Assembly: GCA_022340745.1 (NCBI GenBank)
Contig: JAJDNL010000301.1
Location: 1-34,850, forward strand
From: Deltaproteobacteria bacterium
Lineage (GTDB): Bacteria > Desulfobacterota > Syntrophobacteria > BM002
Direction: 5' to 3'
DNA length: 34,850 nucleotides
The notes beneath the pieces were generated by a model. It ran no database searches. It was not told the origin of the DNA and saw only the letters and a list, made by a program, of their open reading frames with translations. The first letter of the stretch is position 1, and each line of letters opens with the position of its first letter. Both the position numbers and the translations under genes were made by a program. Of the stretch, positions 1-7,869 are shown in pieces.

Positions 1-526
1 TGGATGATATCGGTCGGACTGAAAAGTAACCACTCTCATAGTACTGAGAAAAAGTCAACTAAGTTGACAGTTATATTATGATGCCACTAAGAGTCTTAAT
101 TCCAGGGGAGCTAGATGGTGTCAACTAGATTGACGGTCTGATGTCAACTCGATTGGCAGAAGCGCCCGTCAACTGGAAGAATTTGCAGGGTAAAGTTATC
201 CGACACCTGCAAAACTTTACATTACATCCCTTAATTCACAGTCTCAACATCTGGGATCTTGGCACAAAATATTCGGGTAAAACTCTCTAGGCAGGATGAA
301 GTATATTTTGCTTAGAAGGATCAATTAGTGGGTTTGAAGATATGAGGGGGGGGGTATCTAAGCCTGGGATTCTCGAGAGTGCTGTTACGATGAGTTAGGG
401 CACACCGATGAAAAATGGCAGGAAAATGTGTTTAGGAAACTAGGGCAATTGTTCTCAGCAGGTGGACGTTCTGGGCCACAGCGGTCCCACCTGCAGACAT
501 GACCGACCTGAGCGTGAGTAGGACCC
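1..526. other. Gene-free left flank
   Basis: No convincing reading frame is visible. The stretch holds the GTCAACT boxes (54-174), a stem-loop with an 8-bp perfect stem TTTGCAGG/CCTGCAAA (182-189 with 206-213), a G-rich run near 345-354, and an inverted repeat GCAGGTGG/CCCACCTGC around 458-494. The last lies just downstream of the rex stop on the minus strand and could act as a weak transcript end, although it has no T-run. Confidence 0.6.
54..174. repeat. Four GTCAACT boxes, three of them palindromic
   Basis: GTCAACT occurs at 54, 120, 143 and 168. The first is a perfect palindrome, GTCAACT-A-AGTTGAC (54-68). The second is near-perfect (120-134), the third degenerate (143-157), and the fourth a half site (168-174). 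Repeated palindromic boxes of this size are seen in clustered repressor operators and in the multi-repeat ends of some insertion sequences. No transposase or regulator gene is visible to decide between these. Confidence 0.5.
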
Positions 527-1162
527 TTAGGTGGTTGTCGAAGAAATATGGTAAGCGAGATTGTCTAGCTTGATGGAAAAGTCCACGTTCTCCACGCGAC
601 AGCAGTCAGGGACCTGAATCTGAACCGGCGAAAAGTTCAAGATTCCGTTGATTCCCGCAAGAATAAGCTGGTTCGCTACACTCTGGGCGCTGGCTGGCGG
701 CACGGCGATAATGCCCATTTCCACATTTCTTTCTTTGACCACTTCCTCAAAACGGTCTACGTGCTCGATGACGAGGCCGTCGGTTAACTTCTTGTTGATT
801 TTTTCAGCATCCACATCAAAGGCTGCCACAAACCGGTACCCGTGCTTGAGAAAGTTGGCGTGTCGGATAAGAGCTGAACCCAAGTTGCCAACTCCGAAAA
901 GTGCCATATTCCACGGGCGATTGAGGCCAAGTATCTCTTGAATTTGAGAGTAGAGATCCTTGACTCGATAGCCAACTCCTCTTACACCGAACTCACCAAA
1001 GTAAGCGAGATCTTTACGGATTTGTGCCGGATTAACCCCGCATTGTTTGGCCAACCGTTCTGAGGAAATCACCTCAACGTCGTTAACCATCAACTCGTCG
1101 AGATTCCTCAGGTAGATAGACAGCCGGTTGATGGTGGCCATGGGTATCTTGGCGAACTTCAT
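527..1162 (-). CDS. rex: Redox-sensing transcriptional repressor Rex
   Basis: Rex is a homodimeric repressor that reads the NADH/NAD+ ratio and leaves its operator when NADH binds. The 211-aa length is normal for the family. Residues 10-60 form the winged helix (SSERLAKQCGVNPAQIRKDL followed by FGEFGVRGVGY, both typical of Rex). A Rossmann NAD-binding domain follows, with the glycine motif GVGNLG at 90-95. The gene lies 113 bp downstream of atpE on the same strand, so it may be the last gene of the F0 operon. This order (rex next to atpE-atpB-atpI) is known from Desulfovibrio, where Rex controls energy genes. A purine-rich GAGAGG sits only 2 nt before the ATG; a second ATG at codon 8 is possible. 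Confidence 0.95.
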   Translation of the reverse strand: MKFAKIPMATINRLSIYLRNLDELMVNDVEVISSERLAKQCGVNPAQIRKDLAYFGEFGVRGVGYRVKDLYSQIQEILGLNRPWNMALFGVGNLGSALIRHANFLKHGYRFVAAFDVDAEKINKKLTDGLVIEHVDRFEEVVKERNVEMGIIAVPPASAQSVANQLILAGINGILNFSPVQIQVPDCCRVENVDFSIKLDNLAYHISSTTT

Positions 1163-1218
1163 AACCTCTCGATCCTGTTGTACTATCGGCAGCTGCGCCG
1201 AGCTTAATTTGAGGCGAC

Positions 1219-1252
1219 CGGGGGATTGACCAACTCTGCGGCCAATCCCCCG
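1219..1252 (-). other. Stem-loop between atpE and rex
   Basis: CGGGGGATTG (1219-1228) pairs perfectly with CAATCCCCCG (1243-1252) across a 14-nt loop, about 25 bp past the atpE stop on the minus strand. No T-run follows, so a processing or stabilising hairpin that keeps atpE mRNA more abundant than rex mRNA is more likely than a complete terminator. The c subunit is needed in many copies per ATP synthase, which would fit. Confidence 0.55.
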
Positions 1253-1275
1253 ATGGTCTGTACGAAACTTGATTG

Positions 1276-1650
1276 CTAGTGGGCGACGAGACCTACAAAA
1301 CCCTGAATGAGCTTGGACACCGGGTTAGCATAAATGAGGATCAGGCAAATGACCAAAGTATAAATACAAAGAGACTCGATCATAGCCAGACCAATCATCA
1401 TAGTCACGGTGATCTTTCCTGAAGCCTCAGGATTGCGGGCCACACCTTCCACCGAACTCTTGATGGACATTCCCTGGGCCAAACCACAGCCAATAGATGA
1501 AATGGCAATGGAGAAGCCTGCTGCTACGGCGGAGTACAGGAAGAACTTCAAGCCTATGACCTTCTCCATCTCAGTTGCGTCAGCCGCAAAAGCCAACGCG
1601 GCGAATCCCAGAATGAACACCACTGTCAGAATTAGAGTTTTCCTCTTCAT
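1276..1650 (-). CDS. atpE: ATP synthase F0 subunit c
   Basis: This subunit forms the rotating membrane ring that carries the coupling ion. At 124 aa it is longer than the usual 75-90 because of a signal-peptide-like start (residues 1-22, hydrophobic, ending in AFA), which is common in sulfate reducers. The two membrane hairpin helices are about 36-60 and 82-110, joined by the polar loop ARNPEASGK. The ion-binding glutamate is E92, in MIESLCIY. Q59, E92, S93 and Y97 line up with the Na+-site residues Q32, E65, S66 and Y70 of Ilyobacter subunit c, but T67 is replaced by leucine (L94) and the proline four residues before the glutamine by Cys. The coupling ion is therefore uncertain. An SD-like GGAGG precedes the ATG. 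Confidence 0.95.
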   Translation of the reverse strand: MKRKTLILTVVFILGFAALAFAADATEMEKVIGLKFFLYSAVAAGFSIAISSIGCGLAQGMSIKSSVEGVARNPEASGKITVTMMIGLAMIESLCIYTLVICLILIYANPVSKLIQGFVGLVAH

Positions 1651-1765
1651 GCAAAAAAACCTCCTTGTTTGTATTTATTTTATGGCCTTCTTCCTAACGA
1701 CGACCTTCTTCCCAAGTTTCTGCTTGTGCCACACTCCTGACGACGACCAATTGGCTCAACGTAAT

Positions 1766-2488
1766 TTAGTGAGCATGCTCAAGCGCACCGGCAAAATACA
1801 TCATGGCGAGCAAGCAAAAGATAAAAGCTTGCACGCCGCCGGTAAATAGACCCAAAAACATCACCGGCAAAGGTGCCAGGTACATGCCCGCAAGGAACAT
1901 AAGGATGGCGAGTACCAGCTCTTCGCCGAAGATGTTTCCGAAGAGTCGGATGGAAAGGCTGAGAACACGGGCAAGGTGACCGATCACTTCCACAACGAAG
2001 ATAAGGGGCGACAGCCACCAGATTGGCCCCATGAAGTGCTTTATGTACGCGGGCCCGTGGGTCTTCACTCCGATCACGTGAGTATAAAACACCACGATGA
2101 TGGCACAGGCCAGCGTGGTATTAACATTGGCTGTGGGACCGAAGAAACCCGGGATCATTCCCATGTAATTGCTAATCAAAATGTAGAAGGCCAGGGTGCC
2201 TATAAGGGGAAACAGATAGCGACCCTCTTCACCGGTAACCCCCACCATAAACTCCTCAATGCCGGAAATCACAACCTCGAAGACGTTCTGGCCTCCCCGG
2301 GGAACGAGTTCAATGCGGCGGACCGCAAGCTTGGCCAAGATCACCAAAGCGATCATGATCAACCAGGTGTAGGTCACGTAGGGTAGGAGTATCTTTTCCA
2401 GAAAGGTGTGTGCTTCGCCAAATTCGTGGACAATAGGCAGACCCAGTTTTTGAAAGAGAAGATTCAGAAAGATAATCGGGTGTTCCAT
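1766..2488 (-). CDS. atpB: ATP synthase F0 subunit a
   Basis: Subunit a is the membrane stator that forms the two ion half-channels beside the c-ring. The 240-aa protein has five to six membrane helices. The family's essential arginine is present in SIRLFGNIFGEELVLAIL, followed by the conserved last helix (GGVQAFIFCLLAMMYFAGA). The N-terminus (LLFQKLGLPIVHEFGEAHTF) is a periplasmic/first-helix region. It lies 3 bp downstream of atpI and 115 bp upstream of atpE on the same strand, in an F0-only operon. The F1 genes (atpFHAGDC) are not in this window; split F0/F1 operons are known for this group. Confidence 0.95.
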   Translation of the reverse strand: MEHPIIFLNLLFQKLGLPIVHEFGEAHTFLEKILLPYVTYTWLIMIALVILAKLAVRRIELVPRGGQNVFEVVISGIEEFMVGVTGEEGRYLFPLIGTLAFYILISNYMGMIPGFFGPTANVNTTLACAIIVVFYTHVIGVKTHGPAYIKHFMGPIWWLSPLIFVVEVIGHLARVLSLSIRLFGNIFGEELVLAILMFLAGMYLAPLPVMFLGLFTGGVQAFIFCLLAMMYFAGALEHAH

Positions 2489-2491
2489 GAC

Positions 2492-2911
2492 CTATACTAC
2501 CCCCTTGAAAAAGAGTTTTCGCGCCTGCTCAACACCTACGAGTGCAATGCCAAGTACAATTATCGATAAGCCTAACAGCATGCCAAAGGGGTTTACCCAC
2601 CCCTTTATCAGTAACAAGGCGATCATAAGGCCCAGCGCCGCAAAGCGCAGGTAGTACTTCAGCAAATATACAAACCGGGTCTTCCCTTTCCTTTGCGGGT
2701 CAAGGGCTCTTAGCAGGCTTCGTTTCATCAGGTAGAAATTGGCGATAGCCAGTATTCCCCCGACCAATACCCCAAGTGCGAACTCACGGGAAAAGAAAAC
2801 GAAACTGCCAGTTGCAAGAAGCGCCAGAAGGACCCAGTTAAATTGTTCGATTCTTTTGAGAAGGGCCTCGTCTTTTATCAACATAGTGGCCGGGCCAGAA
2901 ATGACCCTCAC
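2492..2911 (-). CDS. atpI: ATP synthase protein I (AtpI/UncI family)
   Basis: A small membrane protein thought to help assemble the c-ring. The 139-aa frame shows four hydrophobic segments (about 27-45, 47-65, 86-104 and 108-126) with a charged loop MKRSLLRALDPQRKGKTRF between the pairs, as in the PF03899 family. The frame opens with a GTG that overlaps the atpZ stop (GTGA); an ATG ten codons in (2884) is an alternative start, and neither has a well-spaced ribosome binding site. Its position directly before atpB is the classic place for this gene. Confidence 0.8.
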   Translation of the reverse strand: MRVISGPATMLIKDEALLKRIEQFNWVLLALLATGSFVFFSREFALGVLVGGILAIANFYLMKRSLLRALDPQRKGKTRFVYLLKYYLRFAALGLMIALLLIKGWVNPFGMLLGLSIIVLGIALVGVEQARKLFFKGVV

Positions 2912-3126
2912 TCCTTGGCCCGCTTTGACATAAAGCGGTAGAAATTATTAAATCCTGCAATAATACCGAGTATGAGAAAAATAACGGTAAGCCACGGGCT
3001 GGTATCAAACACCCTGTCTAACCAGAGTCCCAGAGCCAGGCCGATGAAGGTGGCGATGACTATGGTGAGTCCCAGAGTGCTGGCGAGTCCGACCAGCTTG
3101 AGAGCCTTTCTGGTGTCTTCTTTCAT
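2908..3126 (-). CDS. atpZ: AtpZ/AtpI-type small F0 assembly protein
   Basis: A 72-aa protein with two membrane helices (about 10-32 and 41-62) and a short positive tail, matching the AtpZ family (PF09527) that precedes atpI in many F0 operons and is linked to Mg2+/Ca2+ handling or to assembly. I chose the ATG at 3126 because a GAGAGGTGG ribosome site lies just upstream; the open frame extends 15 codons further, but that part is arginine-rich and unlike the family. Its last codons overlap the GTG start of the next gene. It is the first gene of the F0 operon. Confidence 0.8.
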   Translation of the reverse strand: MKEDTRKALKLVGLASTLGLTIVIATFIGLALGLWLDRVFDTSPWLTVIFLILGIIAGFNNFYRFMSKRAKE

Positions 3127-3240
3127 GAAGGCCACCTCTCTCCTTCTGGCCCGGCCCCTGCCCACGAACAAAGACTGTCACAATGCAGAACTTGAGTTCG
3201 TGTAAAACTTCACGTACGTCCTACCACAGCCCCCTGGCAA

Positions 3241-3278
3241 AGTCAACGCTTTTTTGTGAAAAGAATTTCGTTCGCGAA
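3241..3278 (-). promoter_or_regulatory. Possible promoter/Rex half-site before the F0 operon
   Basis: On the minus strand TTGACT (plus 3241-3246) could be a -35 box for atpZ-atpI-atpB-atpE, but the element 17 bp on (TAGGAC) is a poor -10. Just upstream is TTGTGAA (plus 3254-3260), one half of the known Rex operator TTGTGAA-N4-TTCACAA. The second half is degenerate, and a separate palindrome TTCGCGAA sits at 3271-3278. This is a weak call, made because rex is downstream of the same operon. Confidence 0.25.
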
Positions 3279-3317
3279 CAGGAAGGTCATTGGGCATGGG
3301 GATACGCTGTGAGGCAA

Positions 3318-3399
3318 GCATGGAGCGTGGTGCATGGAGCATGGAGTAAAATCAAAAACAGCTGTCTCACCCCATGCCCTATGCCCCATGCTCTATACC
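3318..3399. repeat. Word-repeat palindrome (GCATGGAGC / CCCATGCCC)
   Basis: GCATGGAGCGTGGTGCATGGAG-type words fill 3318-3346, and their reverse complement (CCCATGCCCTATGCCCCATG) fills 3371-3397, with about 25 bp between. The tract ends exactly at the hemL stop codon (3400-3402). The transcript would fold into a long imperfect hairpin. Related words occur at 26967-26999, 30940-30968 and 31890-31918. Confidence 0.75.
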
Positions 3400-4683
3400 C
3401 TAGAACTCCTTCAACACCTCATCCGCCGCCGCCAGGGTCTTGTCTATATCTTCCTGATCGTGGGCTAGACTAACAAAGGCAGCCTCGAATTGGGAAGGAG
3501 CCAGATACACACCCCGCTCTAACATCGCGCAAAACATCTGGGCGAATTTCTGGGTATCAGTGGTTTGGGCAATGTCAAAATCCACTACGGTCTGGTCAGT
3601 AAAAAAGAGACAGCCCATGGAACCGACCCTATTCATAGTTGAGGTCACATTGTGCTTTGCTGCCAGCCGACTCATCTCAGCAAATAGGTAGCTGGACCGC
3701 TCCTCGAGTTGATCATACACACCTGACTCGCTTAGCAGCTTCAAAGTTGTCAGTCCAGCGCTCATAGCCAGTGGGTTCCCTGAGAGGGTCCCGGCTTGAT
3801 AAACCTCCCCCAGAGGAGCAACTTTGCTCATAACGTCCCTATGACCCCCATAGGCCCCCACAGGCAATCCACCACCAATGACTTTGCCAAGACAGGTGAG
3901 GTCCGGTCGCACCGAGTAGAGAGCCTGCGCTCCCCCCAGCGCCACTCTGAAACCGGTCATTACCTCGTCGAAAATGAGCAAGGCCCCGGTTTCATCGCAC
4001 CAGTGTCTAAGTCCTTCGAGAAATCCCGGCTGGGGAGGTACGACTCCCATGTTACCTGCAACCGGCTCGACGATGATGGCGGCCACATCATCTCCCTGCT
4101 CCTGCATCACTGTTGCCACCTGCTCCAGATCGTTGAACCTCAAGGACAGCGTGTATTTGACGAAATCTGGCGGAACTCCGGCACTGCCCGGAATACCGAG
4201 GGTAGCAGCACCTGAACCAGCTTTTATTAAGAGCGTGTCCGCATGGCCGTGGTAGCAGCCGTCAAACTTGATGATCTTGTTTCTCCCCGTGTAGCCGCGG
4301 GCTAACCGGATTGCACTCATGGTGGCTTCGGTACCGGAATTAACCATGCGCACCATTTCCATTGAGGGAACAAGCTGGGTAATCATCTGAGCCAGCTCAA
4401 CTTCCCGGGTGGTGGGGATGCCGAAGCTGGTCCCCTGCTCCGCTGCTGCCTTCACAGCCGCTACCACCTCTGGATGAGCATGTCCCAAGATCAGGGGGCC
4501 CCAAGAGCCCACGTAATCGATATAACCATTGCCGTCCACATCGTAAATCTTCGAACCCTTCCCACTCGTAATAAACAAGGGATGTGTACCCACCGCCCGG
4601 CAGGAGCGCACCGGGCTATTTACCCCGCCAGGAATTATTTCTTCAGCCTTGCGATATAATTTCTCACTGCTCGCTTGAACCAT
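3400..4683 (-). CDS. hemL: Glutamate-1-semialdehyde 2,1-aminomutase
   Basis: This PLP enzyme turns glutamate-1-semialdehyde into 5-aminolevulinate, the first committed tetrapyrrole precursor. The 427-aa length is standard. The N-terminal signature [15 protein letters not shown] is at 18-32, [16 protein letters not shown] at 115-130, [10 protein letters not shown] at 237-246, and the PLP-binding lysine is K267 in [18 protein letters not shown] chose the ATG at 4683 because AGGAGG lies six bases before it; the frame stays open 17 codons further. It is 151 bp downstream of the siroheme decarboxylase gene on the same strand, which suggests a heme-synthesis unit. The stop codon abuts a palindromic word repeat. 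Confidence 0.95.
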   Translation of the reverse strand: MVQASSEKLYRKAEEIIPGGVNSPVRSCRAVGTHPLFITSGKGSKIYDVDGNGYIDYVGSWGPLILGHAHPEVVAAVKAAAEQGTSFGIPTTREVELAQMITQLVPSMEMVRMVNSGTEATMSAIRLARGYTGRNKIIKFDGCYHGHADTLLIKAGSGAATLGIPGSAGVPPDFVKYTLSLRFNDLEQVATVMQEQGDDVAAIIVEPVAGNMGVVPPQPGFLEGLRHWCDETGALLIFDEVMTGFRVALGGAQALYSVRPDLTCLGKVIGGGLPVGAYGGHRDVMSKVAPLGEVYQAGTLSGNPLAMSAGLTTLKLLSESGVYDQLEERSSYLFAEMSRLAAKHNVTSTMNRVGSMGCLFFTDQTVVDFDIAQTTDTQKFAQMFCAMLERGVYLAPSQFEAAFVSLAHDQEDIDKTLAAADEVLKEF

Positions 4684-4834
4684 CCCGATCCTCCTCGCAT
4701 TATCGTCTTCTGCCATCAACAAATGACTATTCATGACGGGCGATCAGCCCGAATGACGCCGAAGGCTAATGGCTACAGATCTCAGCCGTAAGGCCTGATG
4801 ACCTAACTATACTTGTGTTTACTGGTTACACCTC

Positions 4835-5341
4835 TTAATTGCCGGGTTCATTTTCCGATTCACCAAAATAGGCCATAGTAGTCTTCTTCAGTTCCTCCTG
4901 GGTAAAGAGAAGATCGTACTTTTCGACACCCACTGCATCAGCCATCCTCTGAGCGATCTCGCGGCATACCTCAGGGGAAGATCCGTGAATCATGGTAAAC
5001 AATCGGTAGGGCCAATTCTCCATTGCAGGTCGCTGGTAACAGTGAGAGACTTCACGGAACGAGGCCAAGATGTTGCCCACCTCCTCGGCCCTCTCAACCT
5101 CCACCTCCCACACCACCATGGCATTGGCGTCAAATCCAGAACGTTGGTGCCGTAGGGTGGCTCCGAAACGCCGGATAATATCGTCGGCAACAAACTCGCG
5201 CACTTTTTCCAAGAGCTCAGACTCGCTGATCCCAACTCTTTCCGCCACGGCAGCAAAGGGTCGTCTGACTACAGGTAGATCCTGCTGCAATTCATGGATG
5301 ATTTTTTTCTCCAGTGGTGTAAACTGCCGCTTCCCGCTCAT
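4835..5341 (-). CDS. ahbB: Siroheme decarboxylase subunit (AhbA/AhbB, Lrp/AsnC-like)
   Basis: AhbA and AhbB together decarboxylate siroheme to didecarboxysiroheme in the alternative heme pathway of sulfate reducers and archaea. The 168-aa protein has an AsnC-like winged helix at about 1-60 (LEKKIIHELQQDLP, then FAAVAERVGISESELLEKV) and a ligand-binding half with the family signature FGATLRHQRSGFDANAMVVW (59-78) and EVSHCYQRP...WPYRLFTMIHG (97-120). The C-terminal TQEELKKTTMAYF is closer to AhbB than AhbA as I remember them; the partner subunit is not in this window. Heme-pathway company (hemL next door) supports the enzyme over a transcription regulator. Confidence 0.75.
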   Translation of the reverse strand: MSGKRQFTPLEKKIIHELQQDLPVVRRPFAAVAERVGISESELLEKVREFVADDIIRRFGATLRHQRSGFDANAMVVWEVEVERAEEVGNILASFREVSHCYQRPAMENWPYRLFTMIHGSSPEVCREIAQRMADAVGVEKYDLLFTQEELKKTTMAYFGESENEPGN

Positions 5342-5856
5342 CTGGGTCGAATCCTCCTCTCAAATTTCAGTCCTCACAAAGGGCAGTTGGACGAAAAGGC
5401 ATGGCCCATATCGTCGTTTGTTTGTCATTAAGTCATTTGGCCACTGGAGGTGGCCGTCACTACGCTTCGCTGTCAGTCTGCCTGCGGCGTCATTTATTGT
5501 CATTAGGTCAATTCTTCGCGCTCGCTGCGCTCCGCTCAGTCCCGCACCGCAAGCGGCATCTACGACAAGCGGGTTCCCAGTTTCTTCGCGCTCGCTGCCC
5601 TTCCGTCTTCGCTAAAGCTTCGACGAGACAAGCCGTTCAGAATTTTATGGAGTTTTATTCGGAAGGGCAAGCGAATTCGATCTCTGGAGTAATGGAGATT
5701 GATGATTTCGGATTAAAGATAAATGAGGTTTCAGTGTTCAGTGTTCCCCGCTGCCGCTTCGCTTCAGACGGGATCTTCGACAGGTTTCAGGACCGAAAAA
5801 GGCTCCAGCGGTCTGGTCTAAGATTCTCTGTTTGTTTTTCTTGACACCTGACACCC
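5342..5856. other. Repeat-rich spacer without a gene
   Basis: This 515-bp stretch is made of short repeat words. GTCATTAAGTCATTTGG-type words occur at 5426-5445 and again near 5500-5513. A GC-rich block, TTCGCGCTCGCTGCGCTCCG, lies near 5514-5540 and returns in part near 5584-5600; its reverse complement appears before murF (17970-17996). GACACCTGACACC (5842-5854) recurs before murC (22321-22333). An open frame crosses the spacer on the plus strand, but it consists of these repeats and has no ribosome site. Confidence 0.6.
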
Positions 5857-6054
5857 CTAGCCCGGATATTTCATGAATTGGTGTCGTGAGACCACAAAGA
5901 TGGACGTGCCACCTGGCAACTCGTCCCGCGGTACCGCGGGATTGGTTCCGAGGCGTACTTGAACAGTACGTCGTAGGGTCCGACACCCGAGGACGCCAGG
6001 AAGGACGGCCATATCCGTGGTCGCAGCAAGTGATTCATGAAATATCCGGGCTAG
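5857..6054. mobile_element. MITE-like element with 21-bp terminal inverted repeats
   Basis: The left end CTAGCCCGGATATTTCATGAA (5857-5877, given here as a 21-bp end: CTAG, CCCGGATATT, TCATGAA) is matched exactly in reverse complement at 6034-6054. The element is 198 bp and has no coding capacity. It contains a 16-bp perfect palindrome (5925-5940, core GCGGTACCGC) and a hairpin CGTACT/AGTACG (5954-5970). Because CTAG is itself palindromic, the outer four bases could be a target duplication rather than part of the repeat. Short, non-coding and inverted-ended, it fits a non-autonomous transposon moved by a transposase encoded elsewhere. Confidence 0.7.
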
Positions 6055-6146
6055 CTTTGGTGCTTGGGATATGAGATATGAGATGTGGGGAAGGCATCCA
6101 GTATCTGCAATCTTAAATTGGATCGGCAGACTCATATAGACGAGAC

Positions 6147-6178
6147 AAAAAAAGGCGGCCCTGTGGCCGCCTTTTTTT
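6147..6178 (-). terminator. Strong bidirectional rho-independent terminator
   Basis: AAAAAAAGGCGGCC (6147-6160) pairs with GGCCGCCTTTTTTT (6165-6178) around the loop CTGT. The GC stem is perfect and there is a T-run on both strands. It lies 21 bp past the stop of the small cysteine-rich gene on the minus strand, which it most likely terminates. Confidence 0.95.
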
Positions 6179-6198
6179 CTTCAACTGCGAGAGTAAAT

Positions 6199-6327
6199 CT
6201 ATACCTTGGCGTAGATCCCCTGTTTGAGGATGAACTCTTGGTACTCCTTGAGCTTATCACAGTTTTGCAAGCACTTGTTCTTATCCTGGCCGACCATCTC
6301 ACAAGCTAAGCAAGGGCTTTTCAGCAT
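6199..6327 (-). CDS. 42-aa four-cysteine protein
   Basis: A short gene with its own signals: a purine-rich site (GGGGGAAGAG) just before the ATG, a TTGACA promoter upstream and a strong terminator 21 bp downstream. The product begins MLKSPCLACEMVGQDKNKC and has cysteines at 6, 9, 19 and 23 (CxxC...CxxxC), followed by a charged, probably helical tail ending GIYAKV. The spacing could hold one zinc ion or a small metal cluster. I recall similar short proteins in other Desulfobacterota but know no function. The complete transcription unit argues that it is real despite its size. Confidence 0.75.
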   Translation of the reverse strand: MLKSPCLACEMVGQDKNKCLQNCDKLKEYQEFILKQGIYAKV

Positions 6328-6380
6328 GGACTCTTCCCCCTGTTTGTTGATTGAATTATCTCATACCGATTTTAAAACCT

Positions 6381-6412
6381 ATATATAGAGCATGTAGTGG
6401 TACCCTTGTCAA
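6381..6412 (-). promoter_or_regulatory. Promoter of the four-cysteine gene
   Basis: On the minus strand, TTGACA (plus 6407-6412) is followed 17-19 bp on by the T/A-rich TCTATATATA. The -35 is perfect; the -10 is approximate (TATATA, 4 of 6, at the long spacing). The leader to the ATG is about 50 nt. Confidence 0.6.
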
Positions 6413-6687
6413 GCAAAATGTTATTTCGTTGACTCTTCCACATTTGATATGACATAGTCACAGTGCCCAGCTTTTTGCCCCGGTGGGAGCATTCCTAACG
6501 ATCAACACGATTGCCCACCGATCGTTTGCTGCCACGCCCTGAAGCTGGACTTTTTAACTTCAAGTATGGAAACAGCAGAGGTTCAGGGATTGAGGAATTG
6601 AGGAATTAAAGGATGTAGGAATCGAAGATTGCCACCTCAAAGTCCTCGCTCCTTAATCTCTCAACAGAGAACACGACCCGGAACTGC
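6413..6687. other. Spacer with GAATTGAGG words
   Basis: No gene is visible. GGGATTGAGGAATTGAGGAA words occur at 6585-6607. A short run in the reverse sense (CCTCAAAGTCCTCGCTCCTT, 6633-6652) follows, so the tract again has forward and reverse halves. The same word fills parts of the ftsA-ftsZ spacer. Confidence 0.5.
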
Positions 6688-7596
6688 ATGAAGGCCACAG
6701 CACATTACCCTAACTTTAAGCCGTTGAGCTTAGAAGACCGGGACCAGATTACTGCTTTGTTTCACCAGAGTCCACCGGTCACTTCCGAACTAACCTTCAC
6801 CAACCTTTTCATGTGGCGGTACCATTATAACTTCCAGTGGTGCCTTGCCAACGATACGCTCTTGATCATCGGGCACATTGCCGGATCCCCACCCTTCGGT
6901 TTGCCACCAGTTGGGCCGCATGATCTATCTTCGGCTCTTGAGCAATTATTGAATTTTCTGGCAACCCATTCGGATACGCCAGAAATCCACCGGGTTCCTG
7001 AGGTTCTGGCCCAGCGTTACACGAACGCTCTCTCCCTTGAAGTTTTGGAGGATCGAGCCAATAGCGATTATGTCTACCGTACCGAATCCCTCATTAATCT
7101 GAGCGGTCGGAAGTACCACCGCAAACGCAATCACCTCAAGCAATTTCGCAAAAAATATTCTTACCGCTATCAAACCCTCAAGGATGACTGGATAGAGGCT
7201 TGTCTTGAGTTGGAAGAGCAGTGGTGTCGGCTCAAAAGCTGTGTGGAAAATCCGGCACTTCTCAATGAAGAACAGGCCATCCGAGAAGCCTTGCTTCACT
7301 ACCACCAACTGGATTGCCAGGGAGCTGCTATTGTGGTGGATGACAAGGTGGTGGCCTTCAGTTTGGGGGAACCTCTCAATCCTGATACGGCTTTGATTCA
7401 CCTTGAGAAGGCCGATCCTGAATTCTCCGGCAGCTACGCAGTGATAAATCAAGAATTTTGCCAAAACGTTTGGAGCGACTTCACCTACATAAATCGCGAA
7501 CAGGATCTGGGTGAAGACGGACTTCGCCAATCCAAACTGTCTTATTACCCGGATCATATGTCTAATAAGGTCATTCTGAAACAAAAGGATCGCTAG
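6688..7596 (+). CDS. DUF2156 protein (GNAT-fold, phosphatidylglycerol lysyltransferase-like)
   Basis: The 302-aa product matches the DUF2156/PF09924 family, whose fold is a tandem pair of GNAT acyltransferase-like domains related to the C-terminal half of MprF aminoacyl-lipid synthases. Visible family marks are GRKYHRKRNHLKQFRK at 140-155 in the second half, AAIVVDDKVVAFSLGE (213-228), and INREQDLGEDGLRQSKLSY (268-286), the best conserved block. There is no membrane segment, so it is probably cytoplasmic. The reaction is unknown; aminoacyl transfer to a lipid or a peptide is a family-based guess. It stands alone, flanked by repeat spacers on both sides. Confidence 0.8.
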   Translation: MKATAHYPNFKPLSLEDRDQITALFHQSPPVTSELTFTNLFMWRYHYNFQWCLANDTLLIIGHIAGSPPFGLPPVGPHDLSSALEQLLNFLATHSDTPEIHRVPEVLAQRYTNALSLEVLEDRANSDYVYRTESLINLSGRKYHRKRNHLKQFRKKYSYRYQTLKDDWIEACLELEEQWCRLKSCVENPALLNEEQAIREALLHYHQLDCQGAAIVVDDKVVAFSLGEPLNPDTALIHLEKADPEFSGSYAVINQEFCQNVWSDFTYINREQDLGEDGLRQSKLSYYPDHMSNKVILKQKDR

Positions 7597-7745
7597 TCAT
7601 TAGGTCATTCGGTCATTAAGTCACTGTGTCGCTTGGTCCATTTGATCACTGGATCATAGCTTTGCTTTTAATGGTGATCCCCTCTTGCAACGACCTGATG
7701 ACTCAATGACGGGCGCCAGCCCACGTGACCCAATGACAACTGAGA
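7594..7745. repeat. Word-repeat palindrome (GTCATTAGGTCATT)
   Basis: GTCATTAGGTCATTCGGTCA-type words run from 7596 to 7665 directly after the DUF2156 stop. The reverse-complement form (GACCTGATGACTCAATGACG, GTGACCCAATGACAAC) runs from 7692 to 7740. Related words occur at 5426, 19474-19493 and 27055-27075. The remaining 7746-7869 before ald holds a GC-rich stretch and no gene. Confidence 0.65.
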
Positions 7746-7869
7746 GTGACGACTCGAAGGGTAGCGGATCGCGGCCACCCGCCCGGCATCGCGAGGCTTC
7801 AGCCGAGGCGGACGGGTATAGCCGCTCCCAAAAATAACAACGGATCAATTCACTCTGTGGAGGCCACTA

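Noticed and set aside
5401-5844. 147-codon open frame on the plus strand
   Set aside because: It is made of GTCATT and CGCTCGCTGCG repeat words, has no ribosome site, and looks like no protein family.
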